From: Adiantum capillus-veneris
Taxonomy: Eukaryota; Streptophyta; Polypodiopsida; Polypodiales; Pteridaceae
DNA length: 64,000 nucleotides
Reading direction: 5' to 3'
NCBI GenBank assembly: GCA_014529385.2
Contig: CM043966.1
Span: forward strand, 44,526,537-44,590,536
Shown here: in pieces, positions 54,664 through 64,000 of the stretch
Position numbering within the stretch: position 1 is the first letter of the stretch
How the letters are laid out: each line of letters opens with the position of its first letter
The notes under the pieces: generated by a model
What the model was told of the DNA's origin: nothing
Database searches by the model: none
The model's input: only the letters and a program-made list of their open reading frames with translations
Translations under genes and position numbers: made by a program

Positions 54664-55203
54664 TGGCACTTCTTCAACTACCTTTCTCACCACCTCTTCC
54701 TTAACAATAAGGGGATTCTCCTTGTAGGTCAACAAATCAGCTAGGGTAGCCCTTGTACTGTCTTCCACTAGAAAAGAGAACTCAAACTCTTGCAGCTCAA
54801 TTACCCATTTCTTCACCACATTTGACATGTTAGTACCATTAATTGACTATGGAAAAAAGGAATAACTCGTCAAGAAAACAAAAGGTCGTGGTAGCAAGTA
54901 ATGACGAAATCGTCGACAAGCAAATATTACACTGGCCATCACTAGCTCTACTTCCGAGAATTTTCTCTCTACTACCAGCTTCACTCGGCTTGCACAATAC
55001 ACTGGCCTCATATAATGGCTGCTCTTCCCCTTTTGCAATAGCATGGCTCCAATGGCATCATCACCTACTGATGGATTTACATAAAACACTTTCTCCCAAT
55101 CAGGAGCCTGCATGGCTGACAACCCCCCTAACACCTCTTTCACCTCTTGAAACACTTCTTCACACTTGTCATCCCATTGCAATGGATCATTCTTTGCCAC
55201 TTG
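54664..55203 (-). pseudogene. Element G Ty3-type RNase H and linker
   Basis: MAKNDPLQWDDKCEEVFQEV leads into VFYVNPSVGDDAIGAMLLQ, where the first catalytic Asp is Asn, then PVYCASRVKLVVERKFSEVE. After a frameshift near 54850 the linker VVKKWVIELQEFEFSFLVED continues to the stop at 54661. Degeneration of this domain is expected when an aRNH is present. Confidence 0.75.
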
Positions 55204-56148
55204 CTATAATGGATAAAGAAGCTGCGAAGACAATGGAATAAACCATGCCATGTACTTCACTTTGTGTATAAAGGTTGCCAATTGCTTCGTACTCGTAGGT
55301 GATGGAAGAAGAATAATAGACTTCACATTGTCTGGATCAGCCTCAATGCCATTTTCTGACACCATATGGCCCAATAACTTCACCCTTGGCTGTGCTAAAT
55401 GACATTTCCTTGGATTTAGTTCTCCTCCACATTCATCATATCGAGCCAATACCCTCTGCAACTTCTCATGGTGTTCAGCCCTACTGTTGTAGACACAGAA
55501 GTCATCCATAAAAGCTTTAACACAACTACCAATGAATGGTGCCAACACCCAATTTGCTCTCTCTTGATAGAAAGATGGTCCATTTGACAACCCAAATGGA
55601 AATACCGTGTAACAATAGCAGCCCCATGGCGTAATAAAAGTTGTCTTTGTTCGGTCTTTAAGAGCAATCTTCAATTGAAAATAGCCTGAAAAACCATCAC
55701 ACACGCTGTATCTCTCATAACCTGCCATTGAATCCAAGATCTGATCAATGAATGGAAGAGGATATGGGTTCTTCTTAGTGGCTGCGTTGATGGGCTTAAA
55801 ATCTACACAAATCCTCCACTTTATATCCTTCTTTGGACTGACTACTACTGGAATCACCCATTCTGTGGTCTCCACAGGGACTATGAACCCTGCTTTTAAT
55901 AACTTGTCCACCTCTTCCCGCAAGGCTTCCATCTGCTCTTGACCCATCCTTCTTAGCTTTTTCCGCACTGGCTTAGCACCCTCTTTTAACTCTATATGCA
56001 TCTCTTCTCCTTTGAACCCTGTGATCTCTTCATATGAAGTAATGAACAAATCAGGAAAACTAGCCAGCATGTGCAAATATATCTCCTTCTCCATAGTTGA
56101 GAGGTCTCCACTGATCATTTGTGTCATCAATTCCTGCTTCTTTGACAA
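55204..56148 (-). pseudogene. Element G reverse transcriptase
   Basis: 314 codons without interruption: FPDLFITSYEEITGFKGEEM, WVIPVVVSPKKDIKWRICVD, YSVCDGFSGYFQLKIALKD, TVFPFGLSNGPSFYQERAN, catalytic FMDD at 55512-55501, and LLGHMVSENGIEADPDNVKS. In frame with the upstream protease segment through a TAG at 56161-56163 and with RNase H through a TAG at 55204-55206. Confidence 0.85.
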
Positions 56149-56160
56149 CTCAACCTTGGT

Positions 56161-56940
56161 CTACATCAACCCTTCAATCACTTCATAAGGCCCTTCGTTT
56201 TCATCTTCAACCTCATTTGCAAATGCAACTAAGCCAGACTCCTGGATTTCTTTGTCCATCAAAAGGAATGCAACATCAACATCCTCATCACTGCTGGTAG
56301 TACTATCACTCTCCTCATCTGTCACTGTGGAATAGTCTTCATCACCAGATTCATCCTCATCTTCATAAAGCTCATCCAATCGTTTCCTTGTGTCCATCTT
56401 AAATAGCTTCTTGGCACCTGTCTTTCCATAGAGGCTAATCCTACCACGCCTCCAATCTTGAACAGCTCCCACTGCACGTAACCATGGTCTGCCGAGTATG
56501 ATAGGATATGCTCCCAGCCCCGCTGGCATCACATGAAAATCAATCACTGCCTTTGCATCATATGCTTCCACTTTCTAAGCTCTTTACAACACCCAAACAT
56601 TTTACTTTTTGATGGTTTTCTAATCTAATCCAGAAACCTGACACCCTAGTCACTGTAAGACCCATCTTCTCAACGCATGAGTGTGTTATCACACATATTT
56701 GGGCTCCGCCATCCACATAACCTTGTCCAAGATTTTTTCTTTTATGCCACACATCTACGATTGGACAAATATATGGTAGCTCATCCATTGCCAACACCTT
56801 CATTGAACCCCTCTCTGGCTCTTTCTCCATTGGGTTAACCATCCTCTTCCACTGTCGCTTTAGCTTAGGCACCATCTCTATAAGCTGCCCAAAAGTAACA
56901 TCTGCCTTCCTGCTCGTCAGATCCTCCTTCAAGTCATAGC
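56161..56940 (-). pseudogene. Element G protease
   Basis: 56932-56558 contains DVTFGQLIEMVPKLKRQWKR and the active site GYVDGGAQICVITHS (Asp codon 56713-56711). After a frameshift near 56570 the rest reads YPIILGRPWLRAVGAVQDW with the ILG motif, followed by an acidic linker (ELYEDEDESGDEDYSTVTDE). Confidence 0.8.
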
Positions 56941-56960
56941 TTAATTGCCCATCCCCTAGT
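56941..56960 (-). other. Internal copy of the G polypurine tract
   Basis: On minus CTAGGGGATGGGCAATTAA, differing from the 3' tract (CTAGGGGATGGGCAAATTA) by one A. It lies at the gag-protease junction. It could be chance, a duplication, or a second priming site. Confidence 0.4.
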
Positions 56961-57821
56961 GGAAAATCTAAAAATGAAACTTGCGACGAGCCCTCCTTTT
57001 CCTCTTGGCCTTGACATCCTCGCCTTCATGGCTCTTTCCCTTCTTCTTACTAGGACCTGGGGCACTTCTTCCTTCCTTGTCCTTTGTGGTCCTCTTCCCA
57101 ATAGGCATCACTAATGTATCCTCTAGCTTTGATGCCTTCTCCAACGTGACTACACTTATCACTTTTGTCTTTCCCTTTTCCTCCTAGGTTAGTCCACTGG
57201 TTCCTTCATCTCCCTTAATTTCGATGCCATAATCATTCGACCTAGTTAGCACTTGCCTTGGTAATGGATACATGTCTCCCCTCATCCTTGGTGGCTTATC
57301 ACATTGTGGGCTGATGTGGCCCAACTCTCTGCAATTATAACATGTGGACGTCTGCCTACAGAACCTACCATTGCTTTGTCCAACACCATTCCTAGGTCTT
57401 TCTTCACCTCCTGGCTGATTTGCAAACCTCCCTCGACCTCGATTATTTCCAACTTGACCTAGCATGTTTAGGCTGAGATTCTTCATTAAATCTACCACTT
57501 GCCTCATGTCTTGCCTTAGCCCATCATCTTGCACTGCTGTAGTGACCACTACTGGCATAACCTGAGGAGTAACAGGAACCAATGGTTCATGATGAACCCC
57601 TGGCATGCGACCTTGTAAAGAGTCCATAGGCTGTAATTCAGACCTCATGGGCAAAGACAGCACTCCAAGTTGACTCATTTTTCTCAGCTTCCACTCTTTG
57701 TTCCTTGCTACCTCTAGTGCATCTTCATATGTCCTAGGCTTCTTTAGCTCCACTCTCCAACGTATATTCTCCCAAAGACCAGCCAAGAACCTATCCTTCT
57801 TCATCATGTCAGGTGGGGGTA
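56941..57821 (-). pseudogene. Element G gag, C-terminal part
   Basis: Begins at the F insertion (DMMKKDRFLAGLWENIRWR), runs through YEDALEVARNKEWKLRKM and a CX2CX4HX4C knuckle, CYNCRELGHISPQC. There is a TAG at 57184-57186, then a basic stretch (KRKRRARRKFHF) to 56968. The gag N-terminus is missing here because F interrupts it. Confidence 0.85.
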
Positions 57822-59410
57822 TGTAACATTTAATGGCCTAAAATCTTATGTGTAGCGGAAATTAGCATGAACATAGTGGGCATTTCATTAGAATAGATTC
57901 CTAATGAGAATTACATGAGTGCTTGGGTGGAGAGAGCAACAAAAAGCATAACACCTAGTTAGATAACATCGACAATACTTTCAAAAGAGAGAGAAATTAA
58001 GCTATTGACAACAGTTGAGGACCGGATTTGTATGGAGCCGGTCCCCCTCCAAAAGGCTTTGTATTATGGTTTCTCCCATCAAGAGAGACATTGTACAATA
58101 CAATTCTTTGTGTTCCTTCAAGACTAGCTAGTGCAATGAAGATGGAAGCTTCATACACCAAGCAAAACACTTAATCAAACACAACTTGAATTATCCCCGT
58201 TCTCAGACCCAAGACCTCACACACCTTCGAAGATGGTGAGAGCTAGCAGGGTATGAGAGTAGTTTGAGAGGAAGAAGGAGTATCTTACGAGAAAGATGTA
58301 CATCTCCTCACATAATCACTCATATTAGCATAGCTTAGCTTAGTAATTAGCTTGGTAGAGGAGATGAGCATGCATTGAAGCTTGGCTCTTGGTTGGATTT
58401 GCATCCACATGCCAAGAGAGTGTTGATGTAGGCTTCTATCTCACAAGCTTGGAGTAGGTGATGAGCTCTCCATTAAAGCTTGGGAGGAGATAGAGTATTC
58501 TTCCTTCACCATGGTCAAGTGTGAGTGTGTTTGTGTCTATGCCAAGCAAAAATCAGCCCCCTCTCTCTCTTGGGCGAGCCCTAGCTGCTAATTAGGTCTG
58601 GCTTTTGCCTCATTGGACCTCCCCAGGTCAAGCCAATAGGTATTAAGCAGCATAAGTGATAGCCTTCTGACATGTGTCCCCCTTTCCCCTTTTGTGAGAG
58701 CTTTAGGTAATTAAATAATTAAACTAAACTCTCATTGGACCCCTTTGTCTCCTGGCCAATAGAAATCAGGCAAGCCATGGGGCTTCTGAATGCTCATTGG
58801 ACCCTTTGGGAGACTGCCCAATAGTCTTCTAGGAGACTTAATTCTCATTGGTTTCTTTTATTAAATGTTTTTAAATTAATTAAACTAAATTTACTCTAGC
58901 TTAATTCTCATTGGTCCACTTCAAGGGTCTTCCAATAGGAATTGGGCACACCTTGTGGGCATCTGGCCTAGGGAGCTGACATGTGTCCCTCATTCCCTTT
59001 GTGTAAAGGGAGCCTATGTGTGTGTGTGTGGCTTTCTCTCTCATCCCCTACCTTTGGGGCTCGCCCCCTCCCATGAAGGGATGTGCAAAGACTTTTAGGG
59101 CACACACAAAGCATCCAATTTTCCCTAGGGTTGACCTTTGGACACAACCTTTGAATTTTGGAACCTTAGCATTTTGGAAGTCTTAATGGGCTGAACCTTA
59201 GGGTCTTTTTAGCCCATTGTTGCACATGGCTCTTTTGCAGATGGCCCCCCCCTTTGGATCCCTATTTTCCCTCCTTTGGATCCCTACTGTGGCCGGTCTG
59301 CTAGCTTAACCAATATTCTAGCTTTTTCTCCCTTGGCACTTCCCCACATTAAATGATCAATTTAATATGAGAAAATCATTTAGGAGAATTAGATATTGAT
59401 TATTATGACA
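57822..59410 (-). repeat. 3' LTR of element F
   Basis: 1589 bp. On minus it starts TGTCATAATAATC (59410) and ends AAATGTTACA (57822). It shares its beginning, TCTCTCTTGATGGGAGAAAC-type middle and end with the E LTRs and with 46801-47919. Confidence 0.85.
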
Positions 59411-59426
59411 TTACCTCTCTCTTGAA
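59411..59426 (-). other. Polypurine tract of element F
   Basis: TTTCAAGAGAGAGGTA on minus, directly before the LTR. The same tract precedes the E 3' LTR. Confidence 0.75.
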
Positions 59427-59766
59427 ATCATAGTCGTCCTCGACTATGGTGTAGAGAAGGTAAAGCATATTCATGAGTCTTTTTCTTAGCGGGTAGAGGA
59501 TCCCTATGTTACCCTACGACATCATTCCATAATGGATGACTAGTCCATTTGGCGCTTGAGAGCCTGAGGCTGCCGCAAGCATGTCTGCACATTAGTCCTA
59601 TCAGTCTTCCATAGTAGAGTGACAAGCTCTACTTGGTGTTTGGGAGACGTCGTCTCCGCAAACTTGATCTAAGCATGAATACTACTGCATTTTTGTGCAC
59701 AAATAAAGAAAAAGAGAGTCTTATAAGACAAAAATTTTGTTCATTTTTAACATTTTATACATTTGC
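59427..59766 (-). other. 3' untranslated segment of element F
   Basis: 340 bp between the pol stop and the purine tract. No ORF. It contains GGAGACGACGTCTCCCAAAC; similar sequence occurs in E at about 42180-42440. Confidence 0.7.
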
Positions 59767-62133
59767 TTACTCTTGGGAAGCATTGTAAGCATTGACAAGG
59801 TTTAGGTTATCCTTTAATTGTATGCCTTGCATCCATCTAGCATCTTCGAAAGGATAATTCTTAAACTTACTAAAATATCGTCGGATAGTCTTACCGCCTC
59901 TTAATACCTTGTCTTCATGTCGGAGAATGGACTCGGGCTGCAGTACCTCCTCTTGGTCCTCGATCTCCGGTGGGTCTTCAATAGTTGGTTCTTGAGGTGG
60001 CTCTCCTTTGTAAGGCTTTAATAGGCTCACATGAAAAGCATTGTGTATGAGCCAATGATTGGGCAACTTAAGTTGATAGGCCATCTCATTGATTGGCTTA
60101 AGAATCTGGAAGGGACCATAGTACCTTTTTGCTAGTTTAGCATAGTACTTTTGGTGGCCCGTAGGATTCTTGCCCGTCGTGTGCCTTAATCGAGCTTTGG
60201 GAAACTTTAACAAGACCCAATCGTTTTCGTTAAAGGCTTGGGCTCTTCTGTGCTTGTCAGCAGCAGCCTTTTGCCTTTGTTGTGAGATAGAGATAGCATC
60301 CTTAATCTTTTGGAAAGATTCTTGTAGGTCTCGGCTATACTCATCTGCAGCGAAGATCTTCCCATGTACCTTAAGTAGCAAGGGACTTTTTGATCTTCCC
60401 TCAATTACCTCGAAAGGTGCTTTTCCTGTGGAAGTATGTACAATGTTATTGTAAGCATACTCTACTAAGGGTAAGTACTTCTCCCATTGGGATCTTTGAT
60501 CTACTTCCGTTACATAGGCTTTTAGTAGATCGAGAATGGTTAGGTTAGCTATTTCACTTTGGCCATCAGTTTGTGGATGATAGGCCGAAGAGAAGTTTAG
60601 CCTTGTTCCTAAATTCTCAAAGAGACCCTTCCAGAAATTACTGGTCATTCTAGGATCTCTATCCGACACTATGGACATTGGCAAGCCATGGTACTTGAAA
60701 ATTTGTGAAATGAAGAGGGTTGCCATTTGATGGGCTTTAATAGTCTTTTTGACAGGTATAAAATGAGCTTGTTTACTGAACCTGTCTACTATCGTCCATA
60801 TCCCCGTATTCCCATGGATAGACTTAGGCAATCCAAAGATAAAATCCATGGATATGCTCTCCCAAGGTGAATTAGGGATTGGCAAGGGTTGAAGCAATCC
60901 AGGCTGCTTCCCTCTATCAAATTTTGTCTTTTGACATACCACACATTTGGAAACATACTCTTGTATGTTCACTTTCATGGTAGGCCAATAGAAATATGTT
61001 TCAATTCCCTTTAAGGTAAACTGAATCCCTCTATGCCCCGCATATGGGGGAGCATGAGATTCATACATTACTTTCTCACGTAGTGAGTTAGTAACGCATA
61101 GTCTATTGCCATAGAGAAGATAACCATCTTGTAAAGTAAATGGTTCTTCTTTCTTCCCTAATGCAAGGGCTGAAATCACATCTCTAAAATCGGGATCAGT
61201 AGCATACTCATCTATCATTGAAGATACATAATTGTGAGTTGCTATGGAAACCGCATTCACTCTCGGTCGTCTTGAGAGTGCATCGGCTACTTGATTATGC
61301 TTGCCAGCAATGTGAGCAATATGAAAATGAAATTGCAAAAGGAAATTTGCCCACCTCATTTGTTTGTCGGAGAGCTTGGTCTGCGTCATGAAGTACTTAA
61401 GACTTTGGTGATCCGTTCGCAGAATGAAAGGAGTCCCCAATAAATAGTGCTTCCATGATTCTAAGGCATGTAGAACTGCAAGGAGTTCTTTTTCGTATAT
61501 GCCTAGAGCTTGCTCAACAGGGTCGAGCGTTCGACTCTCATAGCCTATGGCGTGCCCTTCTTGGAGCAAAACAGACCCAAGGCAATCCCCACAAGCATCA
61601 CATTGGACCTCAAATGGTTTTGAGAGATCCGGTAGTGTAAGCACAGGTTGAGAGATAAGCTTTTCTTCAAGCTTTTCGAAAGCATTGTTCTCCTTAGCAG
61701 ACCACGTATACCTAACACTTTTCTTTGTTAGGTCATGTAATGGTCCCACAATTTGTGAGAACTTTTCTATGAAGCGTCTATAGTATGCACACATACCTAT
61801 AAAGCTTCTTAGTTCATGAAGATTCCTTGGTTTAGGCCATCCTTTTATTACCTCTAACTTGGATGGATCCATTTGGATGCCATCTTGAGAGATAATGTGA
61901 CCTAAATACTGAATCTCTTGCAAGAAAAATTCACTTTTCTTTCGATTAACATAAAGTTTATTCTCTCTTAAAACTTGAAATATTACCTGGAGGTGTTGCT
62001 TGTGTTCCTCCAATGAATTAGAGTAGATGATAATATCATCAAAGAACACTCCAGTGAAGGTTCGATGAGGCCTGAACAGCTTCTCCATCAAGCGGTTGAA
62101 TGTGGCTGGTGCATTGGTCAAGCCAAAAGGCAT
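59767..62133 (-). pseudogene. Element F RT, RNase H, integrase and chromodomain-like tail
   Basis: 788 uninterrupted codons. RT: MPFGLTNAPATFNRLMEK, catalytic FFDD at 62046-62035, YLGHIISQDGIQMDPSKLE. RNase H: FEVQCDACGDCLGSVLLQE, YEKELLAVLHAL, LRTDHQSLKYF. Integrase: YAGHRGIQ ... CVVCQKTKFDRG, then MDFIFGLPKS, VSDRDPRMTSNFWKG and DGQSEIANLT. C-terminus: YYGPFQILKPIN, then a chromodomain-like PESILRHEDKVLRGG and YFSKFKNYPFEDARWMQ. The chromodomain of such elements directs integration to marked chromatin; here its aromatic cage looks altered. Confidence 0.9.
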
Positions 62134-62426
62134 GACAATGTATTCATAAAGACCAAATGTAGTACGAAATGCGGTCTTTACAATGTCTTGATCAACTATC
62201 CTTATTTGATGATAGCCACTTTTTAGGTCGATCCTTGTAGCTTATCAAATAGGTCTTCTACCCGTGGAACGGGAAACCTATTCTTGATAGTGATCCTATT
62301 TAGTGCTCTATAGTCGACACACATACGATATGTGCCGTCTTTCTTTTGCACTAATAGCACAGGTGAGCAAAATGGAGATGAGCTAGGCCTAACCATGCCC
62401 TTCTCAACTAACTCATGCACTTGTCA
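62134..62426 (-). pseudogene. Element F RT N-terminus
   Basis: [38 protein letters not shown] and [17 protein letters not shown], then a one-base shift near 62232 into the frame SGYHQIRIVDQDIVKTAFR and MPFGL. It is separated from protease by TGA at 62424-62426; E has Arg there, so the stop looks secondary. Confidence 0.85.
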
Positions 62427-64000
62427 CATAATCTCCTCTTGTTGAGCTTGAGAAACTCTATAAGGAGGTTTGTTAGGCGGTGAACTTCCTGGAAGAAGTT
62501 CAATTGCATGGTCATCATTACCTCGTTTAGGAGGTAGCTCACAAGGGATGTCGTCAATAAAAACATCTTGAAACCCCTTGAGAAAATTGGATAACTCTAA
62601 TTCCTTTTGGTTGCTTTTATTTTCTTTTGCTAAAGCATTAGGTTCATTTTGAGAATCTTTAACAAAAATCATGTACACGGAAATAGAGCTCTTTATTGAC
62701 TTGTTGAAAGCTGGTGTATGTACAATGGGGATGGTGTTACCCATCTCCTTAGCATCTATATACATGTCTTTTTCCCTGAACTTAAAGGAGATTCTCCTTT
62801 CAGGAAATTTAACATCGGCAGCCAGGCGGTCAAACCATGGTGCCCCTAGGATTACATCCTCATGCTTGAGAGGAGAGATAAAGAAGTCCTCTTTGTCCAC
62901 ATAGCCTTGGACATGAAGCCTCAATTTCCCGATTAAGGGAGTGACTGAAGCTTCTTGCCCCTTGAAGGCACTGTCTACGGGTAGGATATCTCCCATCTCG
63001 TAGGATTGTATGCCTAGCTTGGAGGCTAACTCCATAGATATGAAATTGTGAGTAGAACCAGGGTCAAAGAGAATAAAAGCATCATGTTCTCTTACCTTTC
63101 CCCAAGCATGGCATAGAGGAGATCCTTTGTGGTGAGTTTGGTGAATCTCCTCCCCTTGGATTTCAACCAAAGAAGCTCTAGGAGGATCTTGGCGGTTGTT
63201 CTTTTGGGGACAAGCGCGGTACGCATGCCCTTGTTCGCCGCACTTGAAACACCGGTTATCCTTACGATAACGCTCAAGCTCTTCAGGAGAGAGTTTATTC
63301 TTTCCTTTGTAAACTCCCTTCTCTTTAGCTTTGTTGGAATTGCCCTTAGGAGACTTTTGGACATTGTCCTTCCCCTTAGGCTCATTGGAACCCTTGTTTT
63401 CTGGGGGCTTATTATTTCTTTTACCCCCCGTTTGGAAATTGATTCGAGAGGCCACCATAGTATGGTGTATTACCGCCGATATGGTACGTGGCCTTTGGGA
63501 GTTGACATACTCCGCCATTTCTTCGGTTAAGCCCGCACAAAATTGTTGCTTTTGCTCTCCAAAATCCAACTTTTTGAAGACAGTGGCTTTGAGTTGTAGG
63601 TCCCAAAACTTGTCTACATATTTGTGGATGGATTCATTGGGAGAGAGCTTTAAGCTTCGCCATTCGGTGAGTACTTTGTCTTTGGCATCGGTGGCCAAAA
63701 AATGCTTCATAATGGAAGCTCTTAAAGCCTTCCATGTTCGTGGAGCTTCACCGTTGGCTCGTAGGCTAGACCACCATTGTCTGGCGGACTTTTGAAAGTG
63801 CATAGCTACATGGCGTAGCTTAGAGGACTCCGTGAAGCCCTCATCTCCAAACGCCGCATCGAATTGATGGATAAAGGCCAAGACTTTGTCCGTAGCACCA
63901 AAGGTGCCATCATAGGTAAGGAAAAAGATGCTCTTCCCTCCCTCTTTGAATTTCTTCAGCTTGGACGACCTCTTCCATGCGGCATAGGATTTCCTATGGC
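62427..64000 (-). pseudogene. Element F gag and protease, 5' end off window
   Basis: Open frame from the window edge (SYAAWKRSSKLKKFKEGGKS) to the TGA at 62424. Gag: FIHQFDAAFGDEGFTESSKL, LSPNESIHKYVDKFWDLQ, FAGL-type and INFQ motifs, then the knuckle CFKCGEQGHAYRAC (63251-63210). Protease: AFILFDPGSTHNFISMELA (Asp codon 63065-63063) and VILGAPWFDRLAADVKF. It continues into the RT leader (QDVFIDDIPCELPPKRG). Apart from the TGA it looks intact. The ATG at 63881 is internal to gag. Confidence 0.85.

Larger units (their letters stand above)
51603..57821 (-). mobile_element. Element G: Tat-lineage Ty3/Gypsy with extra RNase H, split by F
   Basis: Minus-strand order: gag (C-terminal part), protease, RT, RNase H, archaeal-type RNase H, integrase, purine tract, LTR. 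The double RNase H marks the plant Tat lineage. The gag N-terminus is cut at 57822 by element F; the rest presumably lies beyond 64000. In-frame stops at 57184, 56161, 55204, 54661 and 53621, and two frameshifts, inactivate it. Confidence 0.8.
57822..64000 (-). mobile_element. Element F: chromovirus-type Ty3/Gypsy, partial
   Basis: 3' LTR (57822-59410), purine tract, pol and gag-protease on minus; the 5' end lies outside the window. It is inserted in the gag of G. It is the better preserved relative of E, with only one in-frame stop and one frameshift seen in gag-pol. The integrase tail has chromodomain-like sequence. Confidence 0.9.

Overview
This window looks like a transposon-dense stretch of a large plant genome. 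I see no intact host gene, tRNA, rRNA or CRISPR array. Every coding segment I recognise is a Ty3/Gypsy or Copia polyprotein piece, or a decayed pentatricopeptide-repeat (PPR) fragment. The PPR wording (WNALIAAYAQEG, VLVDMYAKSGVL) and the gag/pol style remind me of homosporous ferns. That taxon guess is from memory and weak.

Layout. (1) 1-1325 and 19513-20227 are pieces of minus-strand Copia elements: gag, leader, tRNA-iMet primer site and LTR. (2) 1326-19512 is a very large (about 18.2 kb) plus-strand Ty3/Gypsy element, 'A'. It has a tRNA-Asp-type primer site, a broken gag-pol with two integrase zinc fingers and a second protease-like domain after integrase, a 3' sense ORF, a convergent antisense coiled-coil ORF, a polypurine tract and a truncated 3' LTR. 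(3) 20272-29458 is a young Ty3/Gypsy element, 'C', with about 2-kb LTRs that are nearly identical. Its pol most resembles fungal-type elements and carries eight in-frame stops. (4) 29601-45448 is a decayed Tat/Athila-like element, 'B' (leader/LTR blocks, palindrome array, protease fragment). It hosts a solo LTR (30058-30844), a non-autonomous element 'D' (33289-35314) and a degenerate chromovirus 'E' (37623-44199). (5) 45449-51040 holds amplified PPR-derived repeats interrupted by a 462-bp inverted-repeat element and a stray E-type LTR. (6) 51603-57821 is a minus-strand Tat element, 'G', with an extra archaeal-type RNase H. Its gag is split by (7) 57822-64000, a minus-strand chromovirus, 'F', of the same family as E, running off the right edge.

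The most unusual signal is not coding. Families A and B both carry noncoding arrays in which a 16-bp palindrome recurs about every 280 bp (A: AATAATCGCGATTATT; B: ATGGATCGCGATCCAT). The palindromes share the core ATCGCGAT and look better conserved than the sequence between them. In A the array occurs both upstream of gag and downstream of pol.

Nesting gives relative ages. G is older than F. B is older than D, E and the solo LTR. The Copia element is older than A and C. C is the youngest dated insertion (about 0.6% LTR divergence, against about 7% for A).
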